From an uncultured Capnocytophaga sp. (GTDB taxonomy: Bacteria; Bacteroidota; Bacteroidia; Flavobacteriales; Flavobacteriaceae), in contig NZ_CALGWU010000002.1 of NCBI RefSeq assembly GCF_937936315.1, positions 1-64,000 on the forward strand: 64,000 nt of DNA. Direction: 5' to 3'. Shown in pieces: positions 1 through 8,837 of the stretch. Positions within the stretch are counted from its first letter, which is position 1; the number at the start of each line of letters is the position of its first letter. The notes under the pieces were generated by a model that was not told the DNA's origin, did no database searches, and saw only the letters and a list, made by a program, of their open reading frames with translations. A program made the translations under genes and the position numbers.

Positions 1-54
1 GCAGGTTTAGCGGCTGCAGTAGCTTGTGCAGGTTTAGCGGCTGCAGTAGCTTGT
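1..54 (-). repeat. Two perfect in-frame 27-bp tandem repeats
   Basis: Positions 1-27 and 28-54 are identical. Read on the minus strand each copy encodes nine residues rich in Ala, Thr, Gln, Lys and Pro (QATAAKPA type). The array may continue past the left edge. The unit length is a multiple of three, so gain or loss of a copy changes the linker length without breaking the frame. Confidence 0.85.
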
Positions 55-968
55 GTTGGGGCAGACTCTGGTTTTATAGGTTTAGGTGATTCGGCAACTA
101 TATTATTAGTTTTAGGCTTTGCCTTACCTTTTTCTGGGGTGAGTGTAATTACCGGCATAGTGATAGGAGGGGTAAACACCGCTGCTTCACTAAGTTGCTG
201 ATTCAAACGCTCTTGCACCAAGCTATCGGTAACTACATATTGTTGTTCATCAGGGGTTCCATTAGCGAGTTTTTCGCTAAAGAGAGCGTAAGCACCATAA
301 GCTAAAATTGCCAATCCTAACATTGCGACAGCGGTATATTTGATATATGGTCGCAGTTTAAAAATCTTTTTATTTTTAGTTGGTTCAGGGGGAGTTACTT
401 TTTCAACTTCGGGTTGAGTGATAGGTTCTGCAGGTGCAGGCTGAGAAATAGGGCTTTCTATTGCAGCGAGAGATTTTTCTTCTGGAGGAAGGATTGATTG
501 AGGGTCTATTGTAGGTTTGATTTGATTTTCGGCTATTTGGAGGTCGGAAGTAGGGACTTCATGAGGTACGAAAGGTCCCATACCGAAAGAGTCGGTAAGG
601 TAGTTAACTTCGTTAGCGGGTTCAAATGAAACTCGTCCTTCACGAGTTTGTCGCAAAGTACCTATTTTATCTAGGACTAAGGGTTGTTCTTGCTGCAATA
701 TTCGTTTCCATCCTTCTACGGCAAGATTCACGTAGTCTTCTACAAGTTTATAGTCGATGCCGGATTGTTCTGAGACATATTTCATTAGCAGGCCGTCGTT
801 AGAATTGAGGCTTGCGTTGAAAGTGATCTCGCGTTTAGGAGGGTCGAAAGTTCTATCGTCAGCCATTTTGGCTGATTTTCTATTAGATATAAATGCTCCA
901 AACTTAGGTATGATTACACATTGATGTTTGTAGAGCAATTCTTCGATGTATACGTTTAAATCTTTCAT
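1..968 (-). CDS. HU-domain, single-TM, SPOR-type membrane protein (3' end outside window)
   Basis: The gene starts at ATG 966-968 and runs off the left edge after about 322 codons. The first ~125 residues resemble the paired HU-like (HU-CCDC81-type) domains of Bacteroidota proteins (KFGAFI near residue 22, LDKIGTL near 99). A proline-rich linker follows, then a Lys/Arg-rich stretch and one membrane helix at about 211-230, then a low-complexity Pro/Ala/Lys tail that is still open at the edge. In this family a C-terminal SPOR peptidoglycan-binding domain usually follows, but it would lie outside the window, so that part is inference. A role in envelope or septal biology is likely. The tail contains an in-frame 27-bp repeat. 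Confidence 0.75.
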   Translation of the reverse strand, partial: MKDLNVYIEELLYKHQCVIIPKFGAFISNRKSAKMADDRTFDPPKREITFNASLNSNDGLLMKYVSEQSGIDYKLVEDYVNLAVEGWKRILQQEQPLVLDKIGTLRQTREGRVSFEPANEVNYLTDSFGMGPFVPHEVPTSDLQIAENQIKPTIDPQSILPPEEKSLAAIESPISQPAPAEPITQPEVEKVTPPEPTKNKKIFKLRPYIKYTAVAMLGLAILAYGAYALFSEKLANGTPDEQQYVVTDSLVQERLNQQLSEAAVFTPPITMPVITLTPEKGKAKPKTNNIVAESPKPIKPESAPTQATAAAKPAQATAAAKP

Positions 969-990
969 AATCTTTACTGATTAAAACAAG

Positions 991-1062
991 TGGTCCTGCC
1001 AAGAATCGAACTTGGATCAAAAGTTTAGGAAACTTCTATTCTATCCGTTGAACTACAAGACC
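991..1062 (-). tRNA. tRNA-Arg, anticodon CCU
   Basis: A 72-nt cloverleaf can be folded by eye. The acceptor stem pairs GGTCTTG with CAGGACC, followed by discriminator A. The T arm is CCAAG-TTCGAAT-CTTGG. The anticodon stem is GAAGT/ACTTT with loop TTCCTAA, placing anticodon CCT at 1027-1029, which reads the AGG arginine codon. The 3' CCA is not encoded. A consensus promoter lies just upstream. Confidence 0.93.
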
Positions 1063-1078
1063 CACTCAGTAATTTTTG

Positions 1079-1109
1079 CAAAGGTAATACTTTTTTTTGA
1101 AATACCAAA
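1079..1109 (-). promoter_or_regulatory. Promoter of the tRNA-Arg gene
   Basis: Read on the minus strand, TTTG (1106-1109) is followed by exactly 19 nt and TACCTTTG (1079-1086), the Bacteroidota -33/-7 consensus. The expected start of transcription is about 10 nt before the mature tRNA 5' end. Confidence 0.8.
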
Positions 1110-1342
1110 TTTTCAGTTTGGGCTCATAGGGTGTTCACGTTCATAAATTATTGGTGAATTTCACTAATTTACAGGATATTGAGGCTGTATTAGGACATTA
1201 TTTCACGGCCTTTTAGTTGATGTAAGTATGTTGTAATACATTGTTGTAAACCAATGTTTTGTTATATAGAACTAAAGTTAATTACAAACTAATAGAGCTT
1301 GACAGAGGTCGTTGCAAGATAGCAATAAGGACTTTTTAAGGT

Positions 1343-2197
1343 TTATGATGGATAGCGGGCGCAAAGCATGCGATCGTTGCCAGAAAGGTCTTGTCGGATT
1401 GTGATTTGGGTAAAGTTTTTTTTGGTTAGCATCTCTTGCATTTCAGTTGCTAAATACTGATTGATTTCAAAAAATAAGGTGCCTTTAGGGGTTAGATATT
1501 GTTGAGCGAGAGTGGCTATTTGTTCATAGAACAATAGGGGGTGCTCATTGGGGACAAAAAGGGCTAAATGAGGTTCGTAACTAAGGACATTGTTGTGCAT
1601 TTCAGATTTTTCTAATTCTCTTACATAAGGAGGATTGGAAATGATCACATCATATTTTTGAGGAAGTGTTTTAGTTTGCAAAATATCACATTGCAAAAAC
1701 TCAATTTTTGTTCCGTTGCGCTTGGCATTGCGCTGTGCCACTGCTATGGCTTTAGGCGAAACATCTATAGCAGTTACCTGTGCCTCAGGCAAGGCTTTAG
1801 CTAATGAAACAGCAATACAACCGCTGCCGGTACCTATATCTAAAATGTGTAATGGAAGGGTTTTATCGGGATAGGTATGCAATACCCAATCTACTAATTC
1901 TTCGGTTTCGGGTCGTGGTATGAGGACATTCTCATCTACAAAAAAACGATTAGAGAAGAACTCAGTTTCGCCCAAAATGTATTGTATGGGTTTAGCTGTT
2001 TGTAATTCTGTAATCGCTTGTTGTATAGATTGTGTTATATTATCTAGGAGCAATGTATTTTCATCGGCTAATACATCGGCTGTTGAGCAGTTAGCATAGT
2101 GTTGTAACAGAATGAAATAAAAAGAATTGATTTCACTCTTAGGATACAACAGTTGTAGGCGGTTGTGAATAAGTACTTTTAGCTCAGCAAAAGTCAT
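1343..2197 (-). CDS. prmC: Peptide chain release factor N5-glutamine methyltransferase
   Basis: 284 aa, normal length for PrmC/HemK. This cytoplasmic enzyme transfers a methyl group from SAM to the glutamine of the GGQ motif in release factors RF1 and RF2. The SAM-binding motif I, LDIGTGSGC, is at residues 119-127 and the catalytic NPPY motif, which holds the target Gln, is at 188-191. The helical N-terminal release-factor-binding domain covers about 1-90, including the conserved IPRPETEELV at 93-102. The ATG shares one base with the TAA of the gene upstream (TAATG), so translational coupling is likely. Confidence 0.95.
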   Translation of the reverse strand: MTFAELKVLIHNRLQLLYPKSEINSFYFILLQHYANCSTADVLADENTLLLDNITQSIQQAITELQTAKPIQYILGETEFFSNRFFVDENVLIPRPETEELVDWVLHTYPDKTLPLHILDIGTGSGCIAVSLAKALPEAQVTAIDVSPKAIAVAQRNAKRNGTKIEFLQCDILQTKTLPQKYDVIISNPPYVRELEKSEMHNNVLSYEPHLALFVPNEHPLLFYEQIATLAQQYLTPKGTLFFEINQYLATEMQEMLTKKNFTQITIRQDLSGNDRMLCARYPS

Positions 2198-3312
2198 TAG
2201 TTCACACGGATTTGTTGTCCTACTTTTAGGTTGCTACTAGCTACGTCGTCAAAATTATTAAGTTTCATCAGTTGTTGTACAGGCACTTGCTGTTCACGTG
2301 CTATTTTATACAAAGTATCGCCTGTTTGCACTTGATAAAACACTTGAGCAATTGCCTCTTTTTTAACAGGACTCTCTTTAGCAGGTGCTGAAGCAGGTTT
2401 AGCCGCAGGAGCTTTAGGTGTTTCGGCTTTAGCTATAACTTTAGGTGTTTCTTTGACTACCGATTTTGGTGTTTCTTTGACTACTGGTTTAGCTATTTCC
2501 TTAACTACTGGCTGCGCTGCTGGTTGTGTAGTTTCTTTTGCTGCAATTTTAGGTGTAGGTGTTGAAATGACATCAGTATTGGGTATTTTGAGTTCTGCGC
2601 CCTTCATTGCAATTACCTGATTGTCGTACAGATGTAAGTTGAATTTCTTGATAAGAGCAATCAATTTTTTAGCATAGGCAGGATCGGTAGCATAGCCCGC
2701 TTTTTTGAGTCCGTGAGCCCACGCTTCGTAATCGGTAGGGTCTAACTCAAACAAAGAGCTATATCTACCGCGTTTTACCAAGAATTGAGAGTGATCTTCA
2801 AAGGATTCGTAAGCATATTTATAACGGCGGAAGCACTCGCTTTTCTCGTCGTCGTCGTGGGTAATAGTTTTGCCATTCCAAGTAGCGTGGCATTTGATAC
2901 CGAAGTGGTTATTGCCATAACGAGCCAAGCGACCTTGCCCTGAACCACTTTCTAAGATACCTTGTGCCAAGGTGATACTTGCGGGAATGTTATAGCGTTG
3001 CATTTCCACCATAGCAATATCCTTGTAATCCTCTATATACTTTTGAGTAACCGCCCCTGTTACTTGCAAAGCAGGAGGCACCTCGTGGAAATCATCTTCC
3101 ACGAAATCTCTACGATTGAGTTTTGAATCTGCCAAGGCTTTGTTCCTTTGTGCAAGCTCAGAATGGGTAGGTTTTTTTACCTCCACACGGGGTGTAGGTC
3201 GTTGCCCACGATAAATTACAGCATTAGAATTTTTTCCATTTCTATAATTCTGTTCAGAGCAAGATGATATTATAAAGAGAAATAGTAATAGCAAACTAAA
3301 TCTTTTCATCAT
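2197..3312 (-). CDS. Lipoprotein N-acetylglucosaminidase (GH73) with C-terminal LysM
   Basis: 371 aa. A lipoprotein signal ends in an SSC lipobox (Cys18). Residues ~88-240 form a FlgJ/GH73-type glucosaminidase domain; the likely catalytic Glu is in the ILESGSGQG segment, followed by NHFGIKC. A Pro/Lys/Val/Glu-rich linker with repeated VKETPK-type units spans about 255-320. One LysM peptidoglycan-binding motif (TGDTLYKIA...VGQQIRV) ends the protein. It probably trims cell-wall glycan from the outer-membrane face in the periplasm. It overlaps the 3' end of the upstream PLP enzyme gene by 17 nt and prmC by 1 nt, so these genes form an operon. Confidence 0.9.
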   Translation of the reverse strand: MMKRFSLLLLFLFIISSCSEQNYRNGKNSNAVIYRGQRPTPRVEVKKPTHSELAQRNKALADSKLNRRDFVEDDFHEVPPALQVTGAVTQKYIEDYKDIAMVEMQRYNIPASITLAQGILESGSGQGRLARYGNNHFGIKCHATWNGKTITHDDDEKSECFRRYKYAYESFEDHSQFLVKRGRYSSLFELDPTDYEAWAHGLKKAGYATDPAYAKKLIALIKKFNLHLYDNQVIAMKGAELKIPNTDVISTPTPKIAAKETTQPAAQPVVKEIAKPVVKETPKSVVKETPKVIAKAETPKAPAAKPASAPAKESPVKKEAIAQVFYQVQTGDTLYKIAREQQVPVQQLMKLNNFDDVASSNLKVGQQIRVN

Positions 3313-4237
3313 AATTCAATATACTTTTATGTTTTTTAATTCGTTCGTTGTTAAAGCCCTTAATTCCTTGTAAACCACCAGTATGGATGGCTAAAATGCG
3401 GGTATTGGGCGCAAAATACCCTTGCTTTGAGAGGGCAAAGATAGCAAAAATCATTTTACCTACATATATAGGGTCCAATAAAATTTTTGTTTGACTGTTA
3501 AAATCATTTAAAAAATCTACCAATTCGTCGTTCACTTTGGCATACCCACCGAAGTGATAATCGTGTATCAACTCCCAATTTGTTTTGGTAGTATATTGCT
3601 TGATTACCTCACTAAGAAATTTACCTTTGAGAGCAGGAAATCCTATGACTTTCTGATGATTAGCGCTTGCATTGATAAGCCCAGAAATCGTACCACCAGT
3701 ACCCACAGCGCTACATATCACATCAAAAGCACTATCTTCGGGGGTAAGAATTTCTTCACATCCCCTCACAGCCAGCGCGTTAGTACCACCTTCGGGGGCT
3801 ATATAAATATTGTTACCATAGCGTTTCAGGAGATTCTCCAAGAATTCGGGTGTATGCTTTTGTCGGTAATCTTCACGGCTGACAAATAGAAAATTCATTC
3901 CGCAAGATTTAGCAAACTTTAACGTTGGATTAACATCTATTTTAGAAGCTAATTCATCACCACGAATCACACCTATAGTTTTCAAACCTACAATTTGTCC
4001 CGCAGCAGCTGTAGCAGCAATGTGATTAGAATAAGCCCCTCCAAAAGTGAGGATGGTATCTTTGCCTTCCTCTTGTGCTTTGGCAATGTTATACTTGAGT
4101 TTGCGGAGCTTGTTACCCGACACAAAAGGGTGGTTCTTGTCCTCACGTTTTATAGTGAGGGTAATACCACTGGGCAATGGAATGTTTACTGGTTCATTTT
4201 CTATATGGAGGTTATTGAACATAAGAGGCACATTCAT
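3296..4237 (-). CDS. PLP-dependent ACC deaminase / D-cysteine desulfhydrase family enzyme
   Basis: 313 aa, a fold-type II PLP enzyme. The motif SGNKLRKLKYN near residue 40 carries the lysine expected to bind PLP, and GGAYSNHIAATA near 65 resembles the phosphate- and substrate-binding loop. The glycine-rich GTGGTISG is near 178. Family members are annotated as 1-aminocyclopropane-1-carboxylate deaminase or D-cysteine desulfhydrase; the substrate cannot be decided here. Start is ATG at 4235-4237; an in-frame ATG five codons later is also possible. The gene overlaps the downstream lipoprotein gene and is one base away from the gene upstream, as in an operon. Confidence 0.85.
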   Translation of the reverse strand: MNVPLMFNNLHIENEPVNIPLPSGITLTIKREDKNHPFVSGNKLRKLKYNIAKAQEEGKDTILTFGGAYSNHIAATAAAGQIVGLKTIGVIRGDELASKIDVNPTLKFAKSCGMNFLFVSREDYRQKHTPEFLENLLKRYGNNIYIAPEGGTNALAVRGCEEILTPEDSAFDVICSAVGTGGTISGLINASANHQKVIGFPALKGKFLSEVIKQYTTKTNWELIHDYHFGGYAKVNDELVDFLNDFNSQTKILLDPIYVGKMIFAIFALSKQGYFAPNTRILAIHTGGLQGIKGFNNERIKKHKSILNYDEKI

Positions 4238-4238
4238 A

Positions 4239-5210
4239 TCAATACACTTTAAATTCTGTTTCGCCTTGAGGGATATGTAATAAGTAGTCCAATTCAGCTC
4301 CTACCCATTTTCCTTCTCTTTTAAACTTACACAACAATGCAGAAGCTCCTCGAAAACTTTTGTCTTTCTTTTTGCTTTTTAAGCCTACTAATCTACCCTC
4401 TCCATAAAAAACTAACTCATAATTTTCTAATGGAAAGAATTCTAAATTATCAGCACCTGCAATGGAAATAAGTTCTTCCCATCCCTCTTGCACTTCTTCT
4501 TCATCAAAATATTGGGCAATGGCTTGGTCTTTCATTTTATTATATGAGAATTGAGCTATTTTGTCTAAATCACGCTCTTTAAATGATTTTTGAATCATTT
4601 GATAAGCTTGTAATACTTTTTGCTCCAAGAGTTTCTTATCAAAATTTCTTAAATCTTGACTATCTTTCCAGCCTTCTATTTTATAAGGCACATCGGGGAG
4701 CGTAAAGGCTACTGTTTGTTCAAAATATTCTTTACCTGCATATTTAAAAAAACCGTTTTCGTCCTCTGGAGTCTGATATATAAATAAATTACTTTGTTGT
4801 TTTTCTATTGAGAATCTATCAGTATTCTCATACGAATTTACTTTTAAATCTAATCCAGCTTGCAGATTCAACTTATTAACACTATCTCTTGGGTAGAGAA
4901 TGATTTTTAATTGATTATTTTTTGAAAGAAGAAAAGGATTAATTCTTTCAGATGTTTTAAAAGACTCATTATTAAAGCTTTTAACAACTTTGAAATCATT
5001 AATGTAAATCTCAAAATTGCATACCCCATTAAAGTAATGCATCACATATTGGGGTTCAGATGGATAGTGTTTTACTTGTTTTGCAATCTCTTCTACGAGA
5101 TTGTCGGCGGTGATGTTTGGATTTTGATTTACGGGGGTGGGTTGTGAACAGCTTTGGAAAGTTAGCAAAGCTACGCAAGCTAAAACGATGTTATGTACTA
5201 TTTTATTCAT
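4239..5210 (-). CDS. Uncharacterised lipoprotein
   Basis: 323 aa. A signal peptide ends in a lipobox with Cys21, so the mature protein should be membrane-anchored in the periplasm or outer membrane. I recognise no domain. The mature part is mixed alpha/beta in appearance and rich in Lys, Glu and aromatic residues, with no internal repeats or further membrane helices. The start overlaps the end of the upstream permease gene by 8 nt, which ties it to a MacB-type ABC permease; a periplasmic partner role is only inference from context. Confidence 0.7.
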   Translation of the reverse strand: MNKIVHNIVLACVALLTFQSCSQPTPVNQNPNITADNLVEEIAKQVKHYPSEPQYVMHYFNGVCNFEIYINDFKVVKSFNNESFKTSERINPFLLSKNNQLKIILYPRDSVNKLNLQAGLDLKVNSYENTDRFSIEKQQSNLFIYQTPEDENGFFKYAGKEYFEQTVAFTLPDVPYKIEGWKDSQDLRNFDKKLLEQKVLQAYQMIQKSFKERDLDKIAQFSYNKMKDQAIAQYFDEEEVQEGWEELISIAGADNLEFFPLENYELVFYGEGRLVGLKSKKKDKSFRGASALLCKFKREGKWVGAELDYLLHIPQGETEFKVY

Positions 5211-6444
5211 ATCTCAATGCTTCAACGGGGTCTAATTTTGAGGCTTTCATCGCGGGGTATAAGCCAGAAATTACAGATACTACTACTGCAATAATAATGG
5301 CTATTGCTATCACGCCCCAAGGAATCGTAAATTGGAATTTTACGGCTTTGGCTATTACAAATCCTAAACTGATACCCAAAACGATGCCTGTTACTGCCCC
5401 CATTTGTGCGATGAGTAACGTTTCAGTAAAAAATTGTAAGGTTATGGATTTGCGTTTTGCTCCTAATGCTTTGCGAATGCCTATTTCCTTGGTACGTTCG
5501 GTTACTGAAACGAGCATAATATTCAGCAAGGCTATGGAGGAACCTAAAATGGTGATGAGCCCAATTACAAAACCTGCAATAGTGAGTGTGCCTGTGATAT
5601 TACCTATACGTTGCAAAAGGTCGTCGCTGCGTTCTATACCAAAATTATTGTCTTGTAAAGGCGCTAACTGACGAAGGTTGCGCATCACGACGATAGCATC
5701 ATCTACCAGTCCGTCGAGTTGATCTTTACTTTGGGCGCTTATTTTTAATTGGAAATTAGGATTATCTACAGGAAAAGCGGCACGTGCAATATTTAAGGGA
5801 ATGAACACTTGAAAATTTTCGTAGTTGCCAAAAGAAGAACTCTGCTCTTTGAGTACCCCTATTACTTTGAATTTATACCCTCGTATAGAAATGGTTTTTC
5901 CGATAGGATTTACATCTTTGAAGAGAGTTTTCTTAAAATCGGGACCTATGACACATACTTTGCTGTTGTTTTGGATATCAAAATCACTAAAATTGTGTCC
6001 TTCTTCTATTTCTAATCCTGAATTGCCAATATAGTACTCATCTGCCCCTATTACCACCGCTAACGGGTCGGTTTTTTTGTTTTCGTACTTCACTTCGGCT
6101 GCTGAAGCGACATTTATAGAAATGCTTGTTTTGGCAAACGGACTATTGAACTGTTCTTTGAAAGCAGTTGCCTCTTGATAAGTGATATAAGGATGAGGTT
6201 TTTGGGTAGTTCCGCTACCTTCAGCACGCTGAGTATACTGATAACGAGTTATAGAAAAGGTATTTGCTCCCATAGAAGAGAAGTTACCTTCGAGGGTATT
6301 GCGCAAAGCGGTAATCACACTGAGGATGCCCACCAATGCAGTAATACCAATAGCAATAATGAGCACGGTGAGAATAGTGCGCAATAGCTGTGCGCGAATG
6401 CTGTCGAGAGCTATTTTGATATTTTCACGAATTACGATCCACAC
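5203..6444 (-). CDS. MacB-type ABC transporter permease
   Basis: 413 aa. The N-terminal helix (about 20-42) is followed by a large extracytoplasmic MacB-type core domain (about 45-285) and three C-terminal helices, the FtsX/MacB permease topology (four helices). The conserved ERTKEIGIRKALGAKR segment of the coupling helix is near 318. These permeases act with a separate ATPase in mechanotransmission or export of lipoproteins, peptides or drugs across the periplasm; no ATPase gene lies next to it. Translation begins at GTG 6442-6444 since no in-frame ATG is available near it. It overlaps the lipoprotein gene downstream by 8 nt. Confidence 0.88.
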   Translation of the reverse strand: MWIVIRENIKIALDSIRAQLLRTILTVLIIAIGITALVGILSVITALRNTLEGNFSSMGANTFSITRYQYTQRAEGSGTTQKPHPYITYQEATAFKEQFNSPFAKTSISINVASAAEVKYENKKTDPLAVVIGADEYYIGNSGLEIEEGHNFSDFDIQNNSKVCVIGPDFKKTLFKDVNPIGKTISIRGYKFKVIGVLKEQSSSFGNYENFQVFIPLNIARAAFPVDNPNFQLKISAQSKDQLDGLVDDAIVVMRNLRQLAPLQDNNFGIERSDDLLQRIGNITGTLTIAGFVIGLITILGSSIALLNIMLVSVTERTKEIGIRKALGAKRKSITLQFFTETLLIAQMGAVTGIVLGISLGFVIAKAVKFQFTIPWGVIAIAIIIAVVVSVISGLYPAMKASKLDPVEALRYE

Positions 6445-6481
6445 GGTATGATTAGCAAATTAGAAAATTAGCAAATGATTT

Positions 6482-6545
6482 AAAAAAACAGAAAAAGGCA
6501 ATCAATAACCTATCAACTTTTAATTGTTACGTGTTATCTATTGCC
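6482..6545 (-). terminator. Terminator of the tmRNA gene
   Basis: On the minus strand a stem is formed by 6533-6545 and 6497-6509, with a two-base internal mismatch, followed by a T-rich run (6482-6496). It lies 14 nt after the mature tmRNA 3' end. Confidence 0.6.
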
Positions 6546-6559
6546 TGTTACTTGTTTAG

Positions 6560-6959
6560 TGGAGTCGGAGAGAATCGAACTCTCGTCCAAATAAGTCATC
6601 AAAGAGCTTTCTACATACTTAGTACTCGTTTGATTTTCATCGCAAAACTGACCGAGCACCGCCCATTTTGCGCTTAGCTTCCTAAAATTAAGAACCCTTA
6701 GCAGAAGCGTACTGCAGGTTCAATGTTGACTTTTATGGTGCCTCTTTACGAAACGCCGTCAACAAGGGCTTTTCAGAGACATCTCGCTTCCCTACCTTGT
6801 AGAGACTTAGCCAGCAATCTTACTAAACTTCAGATTAGGCAGCAAGAGCGTAGTTATTCTCGCCATTTAAAATTTTGAAATAGAGATTAACGAGCATTCA
6901 TTTCACAGCTCGGTATGCTTACTGTTCAATGTCACTTACTGTCAAAACCGGTCGACCCC
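6560..6959 (-). ncRNA. ssrA: Transfer-messenger RNA
   Basis: About 400 nt. The 5' GGGGTCG pairs with the 3' CGACTCC followed by A, forming the tRNA-like acceptor stem; the T arm contains GAGTTCGATTCTC. The 5' end also has GACCGGTTTTGACAG, typical of one-piece tmRNA. The tag reading frame (6835-6864 on the minus strand) encodes GENNYALAA and stop TAA, with a GGC glycine resume codon. The RNA frees stalled ribosomes and tags the unfinished protein for proteolysis. CCA is not encoded. Confidence 0.95.
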
Positions 6960-6985
6960 AAGTGTTCATTTATGTAATTTGGGTG

Positions 6986-7016
6986 CAAAGATACGAATAA
7001 TTTGTAAATTAGCAAA
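6986..7016 (-). promoter_or_regulatory. Promoter of the tmRNA gene
   Basis: On the minus strand TTTG (7013-7016), 19 nt, then TATCTTTG (6986-6993): a perfect Bacteroidota consensus about 27 nt before the mature tmRNA 5' end. Confidence 0.8.
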
Positions 7017-7046
7017 TTTATCGATTAGTAAATTTGTAGTTATAAC

Positions 7047-7100
7047 AAACTTTGCCAGAGTTCGCAGCGCAATAAGCAATTGAAGACTTTGGCAAAGTTT
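7047..7100 (-). terminator. Inverted repeat after the UspA gene, possible terminator
   Basis: Arms 7047-7060 and 7087-7100 (AAACTTTGCCAGAG and its near-complement) can form a 14-bp stem with one G-T pair and a 26-nt loop. It follows the stop of the universal stress gene by 14 nt on the minus strand. The trailing T-run is weak, so termination may be inefficient. Confidence 0.5.
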
Positions 7101-7114
7101 ATATTATAAAACTA

Positions 7115-7942
7115 CTATTTCTCTAACTTAATAGTAAGCACTGGAGTACTTGAGTGATTTACAAGGTCGCTACTAATACTACCATTGAAGAAATGAGCTA
7201 TACCTTTACGTCCATTAGGGAACATACAAATGAGATCTATATCATTTTCCTTTACATAGTTTAGAATACCAGTTTCTACACGAATATCGTTATACACATG
7301 AGTTTCGTAATGCTGACGAACACTCTCTGCTTCTTTAAGAAACTCTTCCATACGATGGTTGATTTCGTGAGTAGTAAGGAATTGATAAGGCGTATTCACA
7401 TACACTAGATCCACTTTAGCTTCAAAAAGTTTGGCTAATTTCAACGCTTTTTCAAAAGGTTTTAAAAATCGTTTAGAGAAGTCGCAACCAAACATTATAT
7501 GTTTGATTTTGAGTTTTTCGTGTGGATTTTTAATTACTAATACAGGTACAGAGGCAGAGCGAATCACTTTTTCGGCATTAGAACCGATAAAGAGTTCTTT
7601 TGCTCCTGAAGCACCGTTGGAACCCATAAACACAAGGTCGATATGGTATTTTTTCACTACATTTTCCACAGCTTCAGGCAAAGGCGAAGTTTCTACCAAA
7701 TCAAGAATTTCTACATCGGTATTGAGAGTTTTGTGGAGATCGTTAAAGCGCTGTTTGGTGAGGTTGAGAAAATACATAGCCTCAGGCACAGACACTTGAC
7801 TCTCGGTCATTAAGCGCACTGGCAATTCTATCGCGTGAAGCAAATAGATTTTAGCTTTGTGTTTCTTAGCCAATTCTATTGCTACGTGAAGAGAAGCGAT
7901 AGACTTCTCAGAAAAATCGGTGGTTACTAAGATGTTTTTCAT
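7115..7942 (-). CDS. Universal stress protein with two UspA domains
   Basis: 275 aa, two tandem UspA domains (about 1-142 and 147-275), the common arrangement in Bacteroidota. The first domain begins KNILVTTDFSE and has the ATP-binding loop pattern GSNGASG followed nine residues later by GS. The second domain keeps NGS but has lost the first glycine of the loop (FPNGRKG), so nucleotide binding may be limited to the N-terminal half. It is a cytoplasmic stress protein of unknown precise target. It lies 33 nt after the last of four paralogous lipoprotein genes and may share their transcript. Confidence 0.92.
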   Translation of the reverse strand: MKNILVTTDFSEKSIASLHVAIELAKKHKAKIYLLHAIELPVRLMTESQVSVPEAMYFLNLTKQRFNDLHKTLNTDVEILDLVETSPLPEAVENVVKKYHIDLVFMGSNGASGAKELFIGSNAEKVIRSASVPVLVIKNPHEKLKIKHIMFGCDFSKRFLKPFEKALKLAKLFEAKVDLVYVNTPYQFLTTHEINHRMEEFLKEAESVRQHYETHVYNDIRVETGILNYVKENDIDLICMFPNGRKGIAHFFNGSISSDLVNHSSTPVLTIKLEK

Positions 7943-7975
7943 AAGACTTTATTTTTTTTAGTTATTAATTAAATT

Positions 7976-8833
7976 TTATGTGTTAGGAATAATTTTATCA
8001 TTCTCGAATTTCAGACTATATGTTTTTTTATTACCTTCATTATCTTCAAAGAAAATCTCGAATTTTTCGCGAGATTCTATTATAGGCACTACATCTTCAT
8101 CGCTGAAAGGAAGTATATAGGTATACTTAGCTATAACCTGCTTATTGTTCATTCTAAAAAGGGTAAGAGTGTTCTTGTTTTTTATAGCATAGAACGTATC
8201 ATTTTCCCAATAATTACTTTGCCCCCACCCTGCTACTTTACCTAATAGCTGCCACTCTTTATTGTAAGCCAATCGCGGTCTATCGGTTCTAGAATAAATT
8301 TGAACAAAGAAACCTAAGTCTCCTTCTTTACTAATACCATATAGTTTTTCAAGAGATACTTCATAGATTTTATCATTGGAAAAGACAAATTTTTTGTGAT
8401 AATATCTATCTTTATCTTCTCTAAATCCTTGTGGTTCTACCAAAGGTTGTTGTGCAACTATACGACCTACTCGCACCTCATTATCTCTATAGAAATTTAC
8501 TTTTAGTTCCTCGGTATTGAAGTTACGTCCATCTATAATCACTTTTTCAGGAAGTGTTTCTTGATGTTGCGCTATAATCTTCTTGTTTCTAATCAAATAA
8601 AAATAGAAAGTATTTTTATATTTACCTATAGTATAAGTATTTTCAGGATCGGGATAACCTGATTCTTGACCTTGTATTTCTACCTCTTGAGGAATACCTA
8701 ATTCTTTTTTAAATTCTTGAAAGGGGTCATTTTTATCAGTTATTTCTTCCTTAGGTTTGGAGGGTTCTTCCTCTTTTAGATGACAAGCTATAAAGGGGAA
8801 TAGAAATATAGTGTATATTAGTATTTTTCTCAT
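7976..8833 (-). CDS. Paralogous array lipoprotein, member 4
   Basis: 285 aa with a lipobox ending in Cys17 and an acidic linker after it. It belongs to a family of four neighbouring genes with the same orientation, similar length, and a shared plan: a KEELGIP-type helix after the linker, a central set of beta strands rich in Tyr and Phe, a conserved KYTYILPF-type segment near the C-terminus, and a final Lys/Tyr-rich strand. I recognise no known domain. The beta-rich repeat-like pattern could be a propeller or sandwich, but that is a guess. The start lies 4 nt after the stop of member 3. Confidence 0.72.
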   Translation of the reverse strand: MRKILIYTIFLFPFIACHLKEEEPSKPKEEITDKNDPFQEFKKELGIPQEVEIQGQESGYPDPENTYTIGKYKNTFYFYLIRNKKIIAQHQETLPEKVIIDGRNFNTEELKVNFYRDNEVRVGRIVAQQPLVEPQGFREDKDRYYHKKFVFSNDKIYEVSLEKLYGISKEGDLGFFVQIYSRTDRPRLAYNKEWQLLGKVAGWGQSNYWENDTFYAIKNKNTLTLFRMNNKQVIAKYTYILPFSDEDVVPIIESREKFEIFFEDNEGNKKTYSLKFENDKIIPNT

Positions 8834-8837
8834 TGTT

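Noticed and set aside
1063..1342. 280-nt gap between tRNA-Arg and prmC
   Set aside because: Apart from the tRNA promoter I found no gene, riboswitch or terminator with confidence. A few weak inverted repeats (ACATTG...CAATGT near 1240) are not convincing.
3554..4280. Several plus-strand open frames opposite the PLP-dependent enzyme
   Set aside because: The minus-strand gene has clear family motifs; the opposite frames have none.
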